From Nannocystis punicea (GTDB lineage: Bacteria > Myxococcota_A > Polyangia > Nannocystales > Nannocystaceae), in NCBI RefSeq assembly GCF_026965555.1, contig NZ_CP114040.1:11920001-11984000 (forward strand): a stretch of 64,000 bases of DNA, written 5' to 3'. Shown here piece after piece: positions 29,705 through 37,813 of the stretch. Both the position numbers and the translations under genes were made by a program. A model generated the notes under the pieces. The model did no database searches and was not told the DNA's origin. It saw only the letters and a program-made list of their open reading frames with translations. Positions within the stretch are counted from its first letter, which is position 1. Each line of letters begins with the position of its first letter.

Positions 29705-29752
29705 ATCTCCCGGAACATGCCTTCCATGGCCTGTCCCGAGGGACATGTTTTC
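29705..29752. terminator. Terminator hairpin, repeat copy 3, with exact palindrome
   Basis: Arms about 29705-29721 and 29728-29744, more mismatched. The right arm has become an exact TGTCC-CGAG-GGACA (29732-29745). It ends 14 nt from the SRPBCC stop and may serve that gene. Confidence 0.7.
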
Positions 29753-29759
29753 TAAAAAT

Positions 29760-30719
29760 TCACCCGTTCGCCAGGTGGAGCGCGAGCTGATCGAGGCTGC
29801 TGGAGTAGCCGCCGTCCAGCGACTTGTGGCCGGCGAGGAAGGTCGCGCGCTGGGCGGGGGTCGCGTTGTGCGGGACGCCGCGCAAGTTTACGGTCGTCTT
29901 GCCGCCCTGCTCGGTGAGCGTCAGCGTGTGCAGGATCTCGAGGGGCCAGTCGTCGTCGAAGGGCGGGCGCACGATGTTGCCCTCGGCGTCGGCGAACGAA
30001 TTGAGGAACACCAGGCGGGCCGGCGGATCGATCTCCACGTAGGTGAACTTGCCCCACATCTCGTGGCCGTCGGCCGCCCGCATGCAATAGTGGTAGTGAC
30101 CGCCGGGGCGCAGGTCGAGCCGCTTGGACCGCATCTCGAAGCCTCTCGGGCCCCACCACTGCGCCAGCCGCTCGGCCTCGGTGAGGGCGCGATAGACGAG
30201 CTCACGCGGGGCGTCGAACTGCCGCGTGATGACGAACTCGACCGCCATGTCGTCCAGCAGCTCGCGCAGGCGATCGAAGGTCGAGGTGGCGCCGGCGCCG
30301 GCGTGCTCGACCGCCTGGTCGCGCGCCGCGGCGGAGGCGAACCGCATGCGCATGACGACCTCGGTCTGCTCGCCGCGGGCGTGGAAGTCGACTGTGACGT
30401 GGAAGCCGCGCGGGTCGTCGTCGCTGTCGCCGTCGTGGTCGTAGACGAGGCGCTCGGGCGCGACGACCTCGCGGTAGCGGATCCGGTTGGCGTAATCGAC
30501 GCCGTCGGGCCCGTGCATGACGTAGCGCCACACGCCGCCGGGGCGCACGTCCATCTCGCGGATGGTGGTGGTGAAGCCGCGCGGGCCCCACCAGCGCACG
30601 ACGTGGTGCGGCTCGGTCCAGGTCTTGAACACCAGCTCGCGCGGGGCGGCGAACAGACGGTTGATCACCAGCTCGCGATCGCTGGCAGGCTCGGGGGGTC
30701 GTGGCAAATCCGCGGACAT
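29760..30719 (-). CDS. Double SRPBCC (AHSA1-like) domain protein
   Basis: 319 aa made of two SRPBCC/START-like ligand-binding domains, about 15-155 and 160-319. Each begins with the typical R.FDAPRELVF/Y..T.. helix and shares W-WGPRGF (WWGPRGFTTT and WWGPRGFEMR), then a PGG-Y motif. The two halves are diverged copies, so the gene arose by internal duplication or fusion of two genes. Members bind hydrophobic ligands or modulate chaperones; the ligand is unknown. An ArsR-type regulator gene lies 100 bp upstream on the same strand, a common pairing in which the regulator controls the SRPBCC gene. Its 3' end has been duplicated downstream. Confidence 0.92.
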   Translation of the reverse strand: MSADLPRPPEPASDRELVINRLFAAPRELVFKTWTEPHHVVRWWGPRGFTTTIREMDVRPGGVWRYVMHGPDGVDYANRIRYREVVAPERLVYDHDGDSDDDPRGFHVTVDFHARGEQTEVVMRMRFASAAARDQAVEHAGAGATSTFDRLRELLDDMAVEFVITRQFDAPRELVYRALTEAERLAQWWGPRGFEMRSKRLDLRPGGHYHYCMRAADGHEMWGKFTYVEIDPPARLVFLNSFADAEGNIVRPPFDDDWPLEILHTLTLTEQGGKTTVNLRGVPHNATPAQRATFLAGHKSLDGGYSSSLDQLALHLANG

Positions 30720-30819
30720 ACGTTCTCCTTGTCGTCGTTGCGATCCGTGCGGCGTGTGGACAATATTCGGGGGGCCGGGCCGAAGGGCCCGGTATGTACA
30801 TTCGTCGATGCGAGCGGCG

Positions 30820-31170
30820 TCAGTGCTTGCGCCGCGGCTTCTTCTCGTCGGCCTGCAGCTCGCGCAGGTAGTCGTCGAGGCGGTCGAAGCTCTCGTCCCA
30901 GAACCGGCGGTAGTGCTCGGTGAACTCGGCCACGGCCCGCAGCGGCGCGGCCTCGAGCCGACACGGCCGCTGCTGGGCGTTGCGCCCGCGGCTGATGAGG
31001 CCGGCCCGCTGCAGCACCCGCAGGTGCTTCGAGATGGCCGGCAAGCTCATGGCGAACGGAGCGGCCAGCTCCGACACGGAGGCCTCCCCGTGCGCGAGGC
31101 GGGCGAGGATCGCCCGGCGCGTCGGGTCGGCGAGGGCGGCGAAGGTGGCGTCGAGGTCGCTGGCTCGCAT
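30820..31170 (-). CDS. ArsR-family transcriptional regulator
   Basis: 116 aa, a single winged-helix domain: LADPTRRAILARLAHGEASVSELAAPFAMSLPAISKHLRVLQRAGLI is the standard ArsR fold, with the recognition helix at about residues 40-56. No metal-binding Cys pair (ELCVCDL type) is present, as in the SRPBCC-associated subfamily. The C-terminus FTEHYRRFWDESFDRLDDYL is also typical of that subfamily. It likely represses its own operon with the downstream SRPBCC gene; upstream repeats at 31185-31210 are candidate operator sequence. Confidence 0.93.
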   Translation of the reverse strand: MRASDLDATFAALADPTRRAILARLAHGEASVSELAAPFAMSLPAISKHLRVLQRAGLISRGRNAQQRPCRLEAAPLRAVAEFTEHYRRFWDESFDRLDDYLRELQADEKKPRRKH

Positions 31171-31182
31171 CGCTTTGTGAAC

Positions 31183-31211
31183 CGTCCGGTTAAGAAACTT
31201 GTCGGTTAACT
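31183..31211 (-). promoter_or_regulatory. Candidate ArsR operator/promoter
   Basis: Two direct copies of CGGTTAA, about 17 bp apart, lie 15-40 bp upstream of the ArsR start in an unusually AT-rich patch. They fit a site contacted by a dimeric repressor, but no binding evidence exists. Confidence 0.35.
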
Positions 31212-31373
31212 ACTGGCCGTATCGGCGGCTGTCAAGCGCTCTACGGGAGGGTCGGGCGAATTTTCGCGAACCGTTCGAGTCCGCCGACGGAGCGCCGTCG
31301 GGGGCCGGGACGCCTCGCGGGCGAGCTTGACGCGGCGCGTCGCGAGCTGCGACCTTCGGCCCGGGCGGATCCC

Positions 31374-32177
31374 ATGCACCCGAAGGAGCTCGCGCGGCGG
31401 ATCGAGGCCGCTCCTCGTGACCGCGACGGCTTCGCCCGCGTCGAGCAGGTGGTGCTCGACTCGCGCTCGGTCTGGCCGCTCCGCGACAATCACCGCCTGA
31501 GGTTCGAGCGGGTGGACTTCGCGGCGCCGCTGCTCGGCTCGTTCTGGACCCGGCCGGTGTTCCGCAGCTGCGTGTTCGTCGACTGCGACCTCGACGGCAT
31601 CAACGCCGCGCGCTCGAGCTTCGTCGATTGCACCTTCGAGCGGACCTCGTGCAGCCGGCGGCTGTTCAACGCCTTCTCGCGCTGCACGTTTCGCGACTGC
31701 GCGTTCGTCGATTGCACCCTCGCCAGCGCGGAGCTCTCGGAGTGCTCGCTCCACGGCGCGACGTTCACTCGCTGCGAGATCGTCCGCACCAATTTTCAGC
31801 GGTGCACCCTCGTCGACTCGAGCTTCACCGGCGCGCTGCGGACCGTGAATTTCACCGGCTGCACCGCCGCCCGCGTCGACCTGCGCGGCTGCACGATCGC
31901 CGATTCGGCCCTGCTCGACGGGCCCGACCTCGACCTCCGCCTGCCCGACACCGCGAGCAACTTCGTCGCCTACCCCCGCGCGTTCCTGGCCACGGTCGAC
32001 GCGTTGGCGCCGGTCCTGTCGCGCGCCGGCCTCGAAGAGCTGCGCTCCGTGGCGGCCTTCGTGGCCGGCTCGAAGTACGGGGAGATCGTCGACGAGAGCC
32101 TGCTCGCGCGCATCCCCGCGGGCGAGCGCGCGGTGGTGCTGGAGCGGCTGTTCGCGCTGCGGAACCTCCGCGCCTGA
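31374..32177 (+). CDS. Pentapeptide-repeat protein
   Basis: 267 aa. Residues about 45-185 are pentapeptide-like repeats with a central Phe/Leu and frequent Cys (FRSCVFVDCDLDG, CTFRDCAFVDCTLA, CEIVRTNFQRCTLVDSSFTG), predicting a right-handed quadrilateral beta-helix. The C-terminal 80 residues are helical. There is no signal peptide, so it is probably cytoplasmic. Some members of the fold mimic DNA and protect gyrase; nothing specific supports that here. It is transcribed away from the ArsR gene and 98 bp upstream of a lipoprotein gene. Confidence 0.88.
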   Translation: MHPKELARRIEAAPRDRDGFARVEQVVLDSRSVWPLRDNHRLRFERVDFAAPLLGSFWTRPVFRSCVFVDCDLDGINAARSSFVDCTFERTSCSRRLFNAFSRCTFRDCAFVDCTLASAELSECSLHGATFTRCEIVRTNFQRCTLVDSSFTGALRTVNFTGCTAARVDLRGCTIADSALLDGPDLDLRLPDTASNFVAYPRAFLATVDALAPVLSRAGLEELRSVAAFVAGSKYGEIVDESLLARIPAGERAVVLERLFALRNLRA

Positions 32178-32275
32178 GTGCGATCGGCAGGGGGCCGGGG
32201 CCCATGAATGGGATCGCTGCTTCGCCCGCAATTTTTCCGCGGCCTCCGGTTACTCCGTCGCCGAGGAACGCAGCC

Positions 32276-33526
32276 ATGGCTCATCACCGCTCTCTCTGCT
32301 CCGCTCTCCTGTTCTCGTCGGCCCTCCTCGCCTGTGGCATCGAGAGCCCGCTCTTCGTCACCGACACGTGGGCCACGGACACCGACACCTCGACGACCAC
32401 GGCCGGCACCACCTCGGAGGAGCCGACCACCGGCCCGACGACGGGGGAGCCGGGCCCCTCGGCCTGCGGTGACGGCGTGCTCGAATGGCACCAGGACGGC
32501 CCCCTGGGCACCAGGGCGCTCGGCGTCGCGGTCGACGGGGCGGGGCGCATCGTCGTCCTCGCCGACGTGGACGACCAGCCGACCGTCATCGTGACCGATC
32601 CCGAGGGCACCGAGGTGTGGCGCACCGCTCTCTCCGGCGAGCTGGTCACCCCCGCCGACCTCGTCGTCGACGAGACCGGGCGGATCTTCATCGGCGGCCG
32701 CGAGACCCCCGGCGGCGCGATGGTCCGCGCCCTCTCGCCCGACGGCGAGGAGCTGTGGAGCTTCAGCGAGGAGGGGATGGCCCCGACGTACGCCGCCAGC
32801 ATCGGCGGCCTGGGGCTCGGCAAGGGCTCGCTGTTCTCGGCCGGCGTCGCCGGCGTCGACACCCTGGTGGTCCGCCGCCACGACCTCGCGACGGGCGAGG
32901 CAGTGTGGAAGACCGAGCACGTCGGGACGATCACCCAGATCGACTCGCCCGAGGTCGCCGTGGCCGGCGACAAGGTCCTCGCGGTCGGGCGCGCGGCCCT
33001 CGGTCCCGAGGCCACCGCCCGTCCGTTCGTCCTCCAGCTCGACGGCGACGGGGCGGTCGAGTCGTTCACCGTCGAGGACGCGATCGCAGGTTTCTGGCTC
33101 GACGTCGAGCCGATCGGCGCCGCCGGCGAGTGGATCCTCGCCGGCGAGCATTTGACGGAGGGCGAGGGGGCAGAGGCCGCCGCGCTCAGGCGCAACGGGA
33201 TCGACGGGGCGGAGGCCTGGAGCACCCTGTTCGCCGACAGTTCGCGCATCGAGGCCGTCTACGACGTCAAGGTCGACGCCGCCGAGCGGATCCTCCTCGT
33301 CGGCACGACCTCCACCGACTACCTCGACAAGACGATCCCGTCGGTCCGCTGCATGGCGGGCGACGGCAGCGGCCTGTTGCAGGTCCCGTTCGAATTCAGC
33401 GACGAGGAGTACCAGAACGAGAGCGCCAACGGCGGCGCGTTCGGGCCCGGCTTCATGGTCGTCGTCGGCGACACGCAGGTGGACGGCTACTACGAGATGT
33501 GGCTGCGCAAGTACTCGCTCGAGTGA
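32276..33526 (+). CDS. Beta-propeller lipoprotein
   Basis: 416 aa from ATG 32276, with GAGGAA nearby. Lipobox LLAC (Cys20), then a Thr/Glu/Gly linker to about residue 60. The remainder has repeated blades of the type GVAVDGAGRIVVLADVDD and LVVDETGRIFIGGRE with WRT/W-F turns, like PQQ-type or SBBP-type beta-propellers. It is related in style to the partial gene at the right edge of the window. Envelope-anchored; ligand unknown. The frame is open upstream to 31628 only as the antiparallel shadow of the previous gene. Confidence 0.85.
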   Translation: MAHHRSLCSALLFSSALLACGIESPLFVTDTWATDTDTSTTTAGTTSEEPTTGPTTGEPGPSACGDGVLEWHQDGPLGTRALGVAVDGAGRIVVLADVDDQPTVIVTDPEGTEVWRTALSGELVTPADLVVDETGRIFIGGRETPGGAMVRALSPDGEELWSFSEEGMAPTYAASIGGLGLGKGSLFSAGVAGVDTLVVRRHDLATGEAVWKTEHVGTITQIDSPEVAVAGDKVLAVGRAALGPEATARPFVLQLDGDGAVESFTVEDAIAGFWLDVEPIGAAGEWILAGEHLTEGEGAEAAALRRNGIDGAEAWSTLFADSSRIEAVYDVKVDAAERILLVGTTSTDYLDKTIPSVRCMAGDGSGLLQVPFEFSDEEYQNESANGGAFGPGFMVVVGDTQVDGYYEMWLRKYSLE

Positions 33527-33556
33527 GGCGGCGCCGATTCACGTGCCGGGGACCGT

Positions 33557-33596
33557 GACCCATGGAACGTGTCTTTCATGACATGTCCCATGGGTC
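33557..33596. terminator. Long hairpin between convergent genes
   Basis: Arms 33557-33573 and 33580-33596 pair over 17 bp with two mismatches around TTTCAT. The right arm contains TGTCC-CATG-GGTCA and includes the stop codon of the sulfatase gene (33595). It resembles the hairpins at 29.3-29.7 kb, including the loop. Confidence 0.8.
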
Positions 33597-35529
33597 AGCG
33601 CGGGGCCGGGAGCGCGGCGTGCAGCTCGAGGTAGCGGCGCAGCAGGCCGACGCGGGCGTCGCAGCCGGCGGGGTCGTCGTCGCACAGGTTCTGCGTCTCG
33701 CGGGGGTCGGCGTGCAGGTCGTAGACCTCGAGGGTCCGCTTGCGGCGGTTGTCGAGGATCTTGAGGCCGTCGGGCAGGAGCAGGGCGAACACGTCCCAGG
33801 TGGTGCTGAGCACGGGGCGGCCGCACACCGGCGGCTCGCCGCGGAGCGCGGGCACCAGCGAGCGGCCGACGAACCAGCCCGGGGCCTCGACGCCGAACAG
33901 GTCGAGGAAGGTGGGTGAGAGGTCGAGCAGCGGGAGGTCGCACGGGCTCGCGCGCGCGGGCACGGCGGGGCTCACCGCGATGAGGGGGACGCGGCACTGC
34001 TCCTCGTAGGGCGGGCCGCCGTGGTGCTGCACCCCGTGCAGGCCGAACGCCTGGCCGTGGTCGGCGCTGACGACGACGAGCGTGCGCGACCACAGGCCGG
34101 CCTCGCCGAGCCAGGCGTCGAGGCGGGCGAGCTCGCGGTCGATGTTGGCCAGCTCGGACACGTGGCGCGCGTAGACGCGGCCCCTGCGGTCGCCCGAGTC
34201 GAACGGGTGGTGGGCGTCCATGAAGTGGGTGAAGAGGAACAGCGGGCCGTCGCCGTGCTGCTGCAGGCGGGTGAGGATCGCGTCCATCACCGCGGGCGCG
34301 TAGGCCAGGCGGTCGCCGGGGCGGATCGGCACCTCGATCTCCTCGGAGAAGCCGCGGCCGATCTTGTTGACGTGATTGACGAGCTCGAACTGACTGATGA
34401 CGTGGACGGTGGTGACGCCGCGCGCGGTCAGCAGATCGGCGACGCGCGGCCGCTCCTCCTTCACGAGCGAGCCCTGGGTCGCGCTGTCGCGGGCCCACCG
34501 CAGCTGCGGCACCTCGAGGCCGGTGAACAGGCTGGCGAGGGTGAAGCGGGTGACGGTCGAGGGGCTGATCGCGCGCGGGACGTAGAAGCCGGCGTCGCGC
34601 CAGCGGTGCAGCGTCGGCAGCAGCTCGCGGTTGGCCGGGTTCTGCAGCACCTCGCTGCGCATCGAGTCGAGGGTGAAGAACAGGACGATCGCGTCGGGCG
34701 GCAGGAGCGGCGGCTCGGTGGCGGCGACCGGCGGAGCGTCGGCGCTCCAGGCGAACCACGGGGCGAGCTCGTCGGGGATCGGGATGTGGCCGTATTGCGA
34801 ATTGTCGACCTCGGCCCGCCACGGGGGGACGTGGGCGGCGAGGAGCGCCGAATCGAGGCGCGTCAGTTCGACGCGCACCGCGTTGCCCGGGTCGACGGCG
34901 ATCGTCGTGACGGAGAGGATCGCGAGGACAGCGACTGCGACGCGGCGCGACGCGGCCTGCAGTCGCCACGGCGTGGGCGCGCCGGCGAGGGCGGCCGCGG
35001 CGAGGGTGGCCGCGGCCCAGGCGAGGAATGCGTGCACCCCCGGGTAGTCGAGCGGCAAGATCCGGGTGTTGACAATGGCCGCGATCACGGCGGTCGTCAC
35101 CGCCAGCCAGCGAATGCGCGGTCGGGCCATTCGCCGGCCGACGAGGTACGCCAGCGCGACGGCCTGGGCCAGCGCGACGGCCAGGAGGACGCTGACGATC
35201 GCGGCGCGCTCGCTACCGACGAGGCGCAGGGCGAAGTTGTCGAGGTCGGCCGCGAGGAACGCCACGGCCAGGACGATCGCGACGAGGCCAAGCGCCAGCG
35301 GTGCGAGCCGGCGCGGCGGCGCGAACCGCTGCCACGCCGACACCGCGAGGGCGCAGACGAGGCCGAGGAACAGCAGCTGGCCGGCGTCGAACAGGTGGGT
35401 CAAGGCGCGCACGCGCAGGCCCGCGTTGGGCAGGCCGCGCGCGGCGATGCAGCCGGCGTTGACGAGCGCGAGGCCGGCCCAGGCGAGGACGATCGCCGCG
35501 GCGGGGCTCAGAGGTCGCGCGACGGCCAC
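33595..35529 (-). CDS. Membrane-anchored sulfatase-family hydrolase
   Basis: 644 aa. Five predicted N-terminal membrane helices (about 10-205) are followed by an extracytoplasmic alkaline-phosphatase-superfamily domain. VLFFTLDSMRSEVL (about 285-298) supplies the first metal Asp and a Ser in place of the modified Cys, so it is not a classical formylglycine sulfatase. Later motifs are THFMDAHHPF and VVVSADHGQAFGLHG (Asp-His metal ligands). The layout recalls LtaS or phosphoethanolamine-transferase relatives, which move phospho-groups onto lipid or polymer, so a transferase is as likely as a sulfatase. The substrate cannot be read. Confidence 0.88.
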   Translation of the reverse strand: MAVARPLSPAAAIVLAWAGLALVNAGCIAARGLPNAGLRVRALTHLFDAGQLLFLGLVCALAVSAWQRFAPPRRLAPLALGLVAIVLAVAFLAADLDNFALRLVGSERAAIVSVLLAVALAQAVALAYLVGRRMARPRIRWLAVTTAVIAAIVNTRILPLDYPGVHAFLAWAAATLAAAALAGAPTPWRLQAASRRVAVAVLAILSVTTIAVDPGNAVRVELTRLDSALLAAHVPPWRAEVDNSQYGHIPIPDELAPWFAWSADAPPVAATEPPLLPPDAIVLFFTLDSMRSEVLQNPANRELLPTLHRWRDAGFYVPRAISPSTVTRFTLASLFTGLEVPQLRWARDSATQGSLVKEERPRVADLLTARGVTTVHVISQFELVNHVNKIGRGFSEEIEVPIRPGDRLAYAPAVMDAILTRLQQHGDGPLFLFTHFMDAHHPFDSGDRRGRVYARHVSELANIDRELARLDAWLGEAGLWSRTLVVVSADHGQAFGLHGVQHHGGPPYEEQCRVPLIAVSPAVPARASPCDLPLLDLSPTFLDLFGVEAPGWFVGRSLVPALRGEPPVCGRPVLSTTWDVFALLLPDGLKILDNRRKRTLEVYDLHADPRETQNLCDDDPAGCDARVGLLRRYLELHAALPAPR

Positions 35530-36197
35530 GAGGCGGGCGACTATACACGCGGCCGCTCGCGCCGGTAGCTAGCGAGCAGCGTACGGGCCTGCTGGTGAGC
35601 CGCGAACGGGAGGCCGCGAGAACCCATCCGCGATCTTGCGCATGCATCGCGGCGCCGACATCGACCTGCGTGCGAGCCGGGACTCGTCGGGTTCACCGTA
35701 CGATGCGAGTCGAGCAGCGAGTGGTTCCACGATGCATGCCCAGGATCGCCGCTCCTGCGCGGGTTCCCGCCGGCATCGCGGCGCCGCGTTCGCCTCGACT
35801 GCGAGCCGGGACTCCTCGTCGCGGGCGAGGGCCTCGCGTTCAGGCGCGTCCGGGCCCCGGATCTCGGCGGAGCCGACTGTTTTCTTCCCAAGAAGCCTCC
35901 CGAGGACGGGGGCCGGGGCGCTCTGGCCCTGAGTTCCGCAGGACGAGGCAATTGCCGCCGCGAAGCACGCCAGCCATCACGAAGTCCGAGGACCTGTCTG
36001 AAGGGACAGGGCGCCCCGGACACCGGCCCCGCGAGAATCGCCGCCGATCCATCCGGGGCCCGGGCGCGCCGTGCGACGCTCGTCGCGGTGCGAAGCTCGT
36101 CGAGCGGCAACGCCGCGCTCACAGGCTCCGAACTGTGCGCCGCGAGGACGCGATCGACTCGCCCGACGAGCGCCGCCATGCAGCGCTCGCGAGCCCA
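35530..36197. other. Intergenic region with degenerate 129-bp duplication
   Basis: 668 bp without a credible gene; open frames have no codon bias. Two copies of a roughly 45-bp stretch (starts 35644 and 35773, sharing GCATCGCGGCGCCG and GCGAGCCGGGACT) lie 129 bp apart. A TGTCT-GAAG-GGACA near-palindrome sits at 35996-36009. Confidence 0.5.
35996..36009. other. TGTCC-N4-GGACA palindrome, one mismatch
   Basis: TGTCT-GAAG-GGACA, about 190 nt beyond the stop of the minus-strand gene at 36198. Confidence 0.6.
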
Positions 36198-37208
36198 TCA
36201 GTCCGCGAGGGCGCGGACGTTGAACAGGGCGATGTACATCGGCCCCAGGGGGTCGGGGTAGAGCACGTCGGCGCCGGCGCGTTCGGCCAGCTTCTCGGCG
36301 ACGGCCAGGCCGTCCTTGAGAGTGCCGGGTTGGTCGACCGGGTCGTCGCCCTCGAGCTGGCCGAGCACCTGGTCGGGGATGTAGCGATCGAACACGTGGG
36401 CGCGGCGGAGCACCCCGCCGGGCATGGCGACGAGGACGATCTTGTACTCCGCGGAGATGACGATCTTGCGCTCCGCGTCGAGCAGCGAGAAGCGCGAGCC
36501 CTGGTAGTCCATGTCCATGCCGGAGACGCCGAGGCGCTGGCACAGGGTGACGAACGCGTCGGTGTCGATCTGGCCGGTGGCGGCCAGCGGACCGGCGGGC
36601 TCGGGCGGCGGCAGGTCCTCGTCGTCCTCGTCGTTCTCGCCGTCGCCGAGCTCGCCGTGCTCGAGGGCCAAGAGGCGCCAGTAGTTGTCGCCCTCGACCC
36701 GCTCGACCACCAGGGGCCACGTCTCGTCGTCGATCACCGTCAGCTCGACGCCGTCGCCGCTCGCGACCAGCGCCGCGAACTCCTGCGGCTCGCCGTCGAC
36801 CTCGACCTCGACGAAGATCCGCTCCTTCAGCGTCAGCGGCTCCGGATCGCTGCCCGGCGACCCCCACTCCGGACGCAGCCGCGTCGCCCCGGCCCGCAGC
36901 TCCATCAGCAGCGCCCGGCCGAGCAAGAACGGCGGCAGGTCGGCGTCGAGCCGCTCGCACTCGTCGTCGCGGGTCGGCTGCTCGAGCGCGGCCGACAGCC
37001 ACCCGCCCTGCGACAGCAGGGCGATCGTGCGGCTCTCGGCCAGGCTCTCGTTCGAGAACGCGACCACGGCCTCCGGCTCGCCGTCCTCGAAGGCGCTCGA
37101 CAGGACGAGCTGATCGTCGGTCTCGAGGATCTGGAATTCGTAATTGTCGGCGGCGTCGAAGTCGGCCATCTCGTAGCGGAGCACCGCGCCCGGAGTGAGC
37201 AGGGACAT
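36198..37208 (-). CDS. Hypothetical acidic protein, 336 aa
   Basis: Start ATG 37208 is well supported: GGAAGG lies 7 nt upstream and the protein begins MSLLTPGAVLRYE. The open frame continues upstream through repeated DNA but is not coding. No signal peptide or membrane segment. The N-terminal half is beta-rich; an Asp/Glu linker (DGENDEDDEDLPPPEP, about 205-220) leads to a second domain of alpha/beta character. No family recognised. Isolated gene, preceded by a repetitive intergenic region. Confidence 0.8.
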   Translation of the reverse strand: MSLLTPGAVLRYEMADFDAADNYEFQILETDDQLVLSSAFEDGEPEAVVAFSNESLAESRTIALLSQGGWLSAALEQPTRDDECERLDADLPPFLLGRALLMELRAGATRLRPEWGSPGSDPEPLTLKERIFVEVEVDGEPQEFAALVASGDGVELTVIDDETWPLVVERVEGDNYWRLLALEHGELGDGENDEDDEDLPPPEPAGPLAATGQIDTDAFVTLCQRLGVSGMDMDYQGSRFSLLDAERKIVISAEYKIVLVAMPGGVLRRAHVFDRYIPDQVLGQLEGDDPVDQPGTLKDGLAVAEKLAERAGADVLYPDPLGPMYIALFNVRALAD

Positions 37209-37318
37209 GGGGGGACCTTCCTGTCGGGAAGCGGGAGGCATAGCCGACGCCCGTCGCGCGTCGCAAGCGCGCGCTCCGCACAGCCGCGCCGGGCGGGCCC
37301 GCCGCGGGCGTGGTGAGA

Positions 37319-37332
37319 TGTCCGAAGAGACA
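37319..37332. other. TGTCC-N4-GGACA palindrome, one mismatch
   Basis: TGTCC-GAAG-AGACA in a divergent intergenic region, 111 bp upstream of the start at 37208. Confidence 0.55.
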
Positions 37333-37434
37333 GGTCGTGGCCGGAGGCTCGAGCCGGCGGTGAGCGCGTCGGTGGGTCGGACCGCTCGAGGCGCCGGGCG
37401 CAAGGATCGCAAGGTCGCGGCCCCGCGACTCGTC

Positions 37435-37588
37435 GGCCGGTCGCTGCCTGCGAGCGCGAGGGATCGCAAGACCGGCGGCGTCGCTGCCTGCGACGCCGCG
37501 AGAGAGCGCCCGGCCGGTCGCTGCCGGCGAGCGCGAGGGATCGCAAGACCGGCTGCGTCGCTGCCTGCGACGCCGCGAGAGAGCGCCT
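37435..37588. repeat. Two tandem 77-bp repeats
   Basis: Units start with GGCCGGTCGCTGCC at 37435 and 37512 and differ at few positions. Each unit contains GGATCGCAAGACCGG and GACGCCGCGAGAGAGCG. Confidence 0.8.
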
Positions 37589-37813
37589 GCGCCTCGCGCC
37601 CTGGGACTCGTGGCGAGAGATCGCAAGGGCTGCGTCGCGACCTGCATGCGCGCAGGATCACAGGGTCGCCGCGGCGTCGCGATTGCGACGCGAGCGCCGG
37701 GCCGCGTGTGAGTCAGACCTCGGCGACGGGGCGACGGCGACGTCTTCGCCGTTCGTCGCGGCGCTGGAGGGCGATGCGAGCGCGACGGGGTTCGAGCGCT
37801 AAGCTCGCCCGCC

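Larger units (their letters stand above)
29083..29759. repeat. Tandemly duplicated junction of two convergent gene ends (180-bp period)
   Basis: 677 bp. A 180-bp unit is repeated nearly exactly: GGATAGGCCATG recurs at 29449 and 29629. Each unit has (i) a fragment resembling the end of the upstream kinase gene, (ii) a long hairpin, (iii) a copy of the last about 16 codons of the SRPBCC gene, ending LALHLANG-stop on the minus strand. Older, more diverged copies of the kinase tail occur at about 29178-29215 (GCCGAGCTGCTGCGC) and 29278-29320 (GCCGCCGAGGCGCTGCG). The true SRPBCC end is the last copy. Confidence 0.85.
37209..37813. other. Repeat-rich divergent intergenic region
   Basis: 605 bp between two divergent genes. 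Contains TGTCC-GAAG-AGACA at 37319-37332 and two tandem 77-bp units at 37435-37588, with partial, decayed copies on both sides sharing GGATCGCAAG and GCGTCGC elements. No gene supported. Confidence 0.6.

Noticed and set aside
31628..32275. Upstream extension of the beta-propeller lipoprotein
   Set aside because: It overlaps the pentapeptide gene out of frame and would hide the signal peptide at 32276.
35541..36179. 212-codon minus-strand frame
   Set aside because: Arg/Ser/Pro-rich, no codon bias, sits in a partly duplicated intergenic stretch.
37435..37588. 77-bp repeats as a possible CRISPR or integron site
   Set aside because: No unique spacers and no cas or integrase gene near.
37209..37661. 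151-codon N-terminal extension of the 336-aa gene
   Set aside because: Encoded by the 77-bp repeats and lacks sense; ATG 37208 has a good ribosome-binding site.
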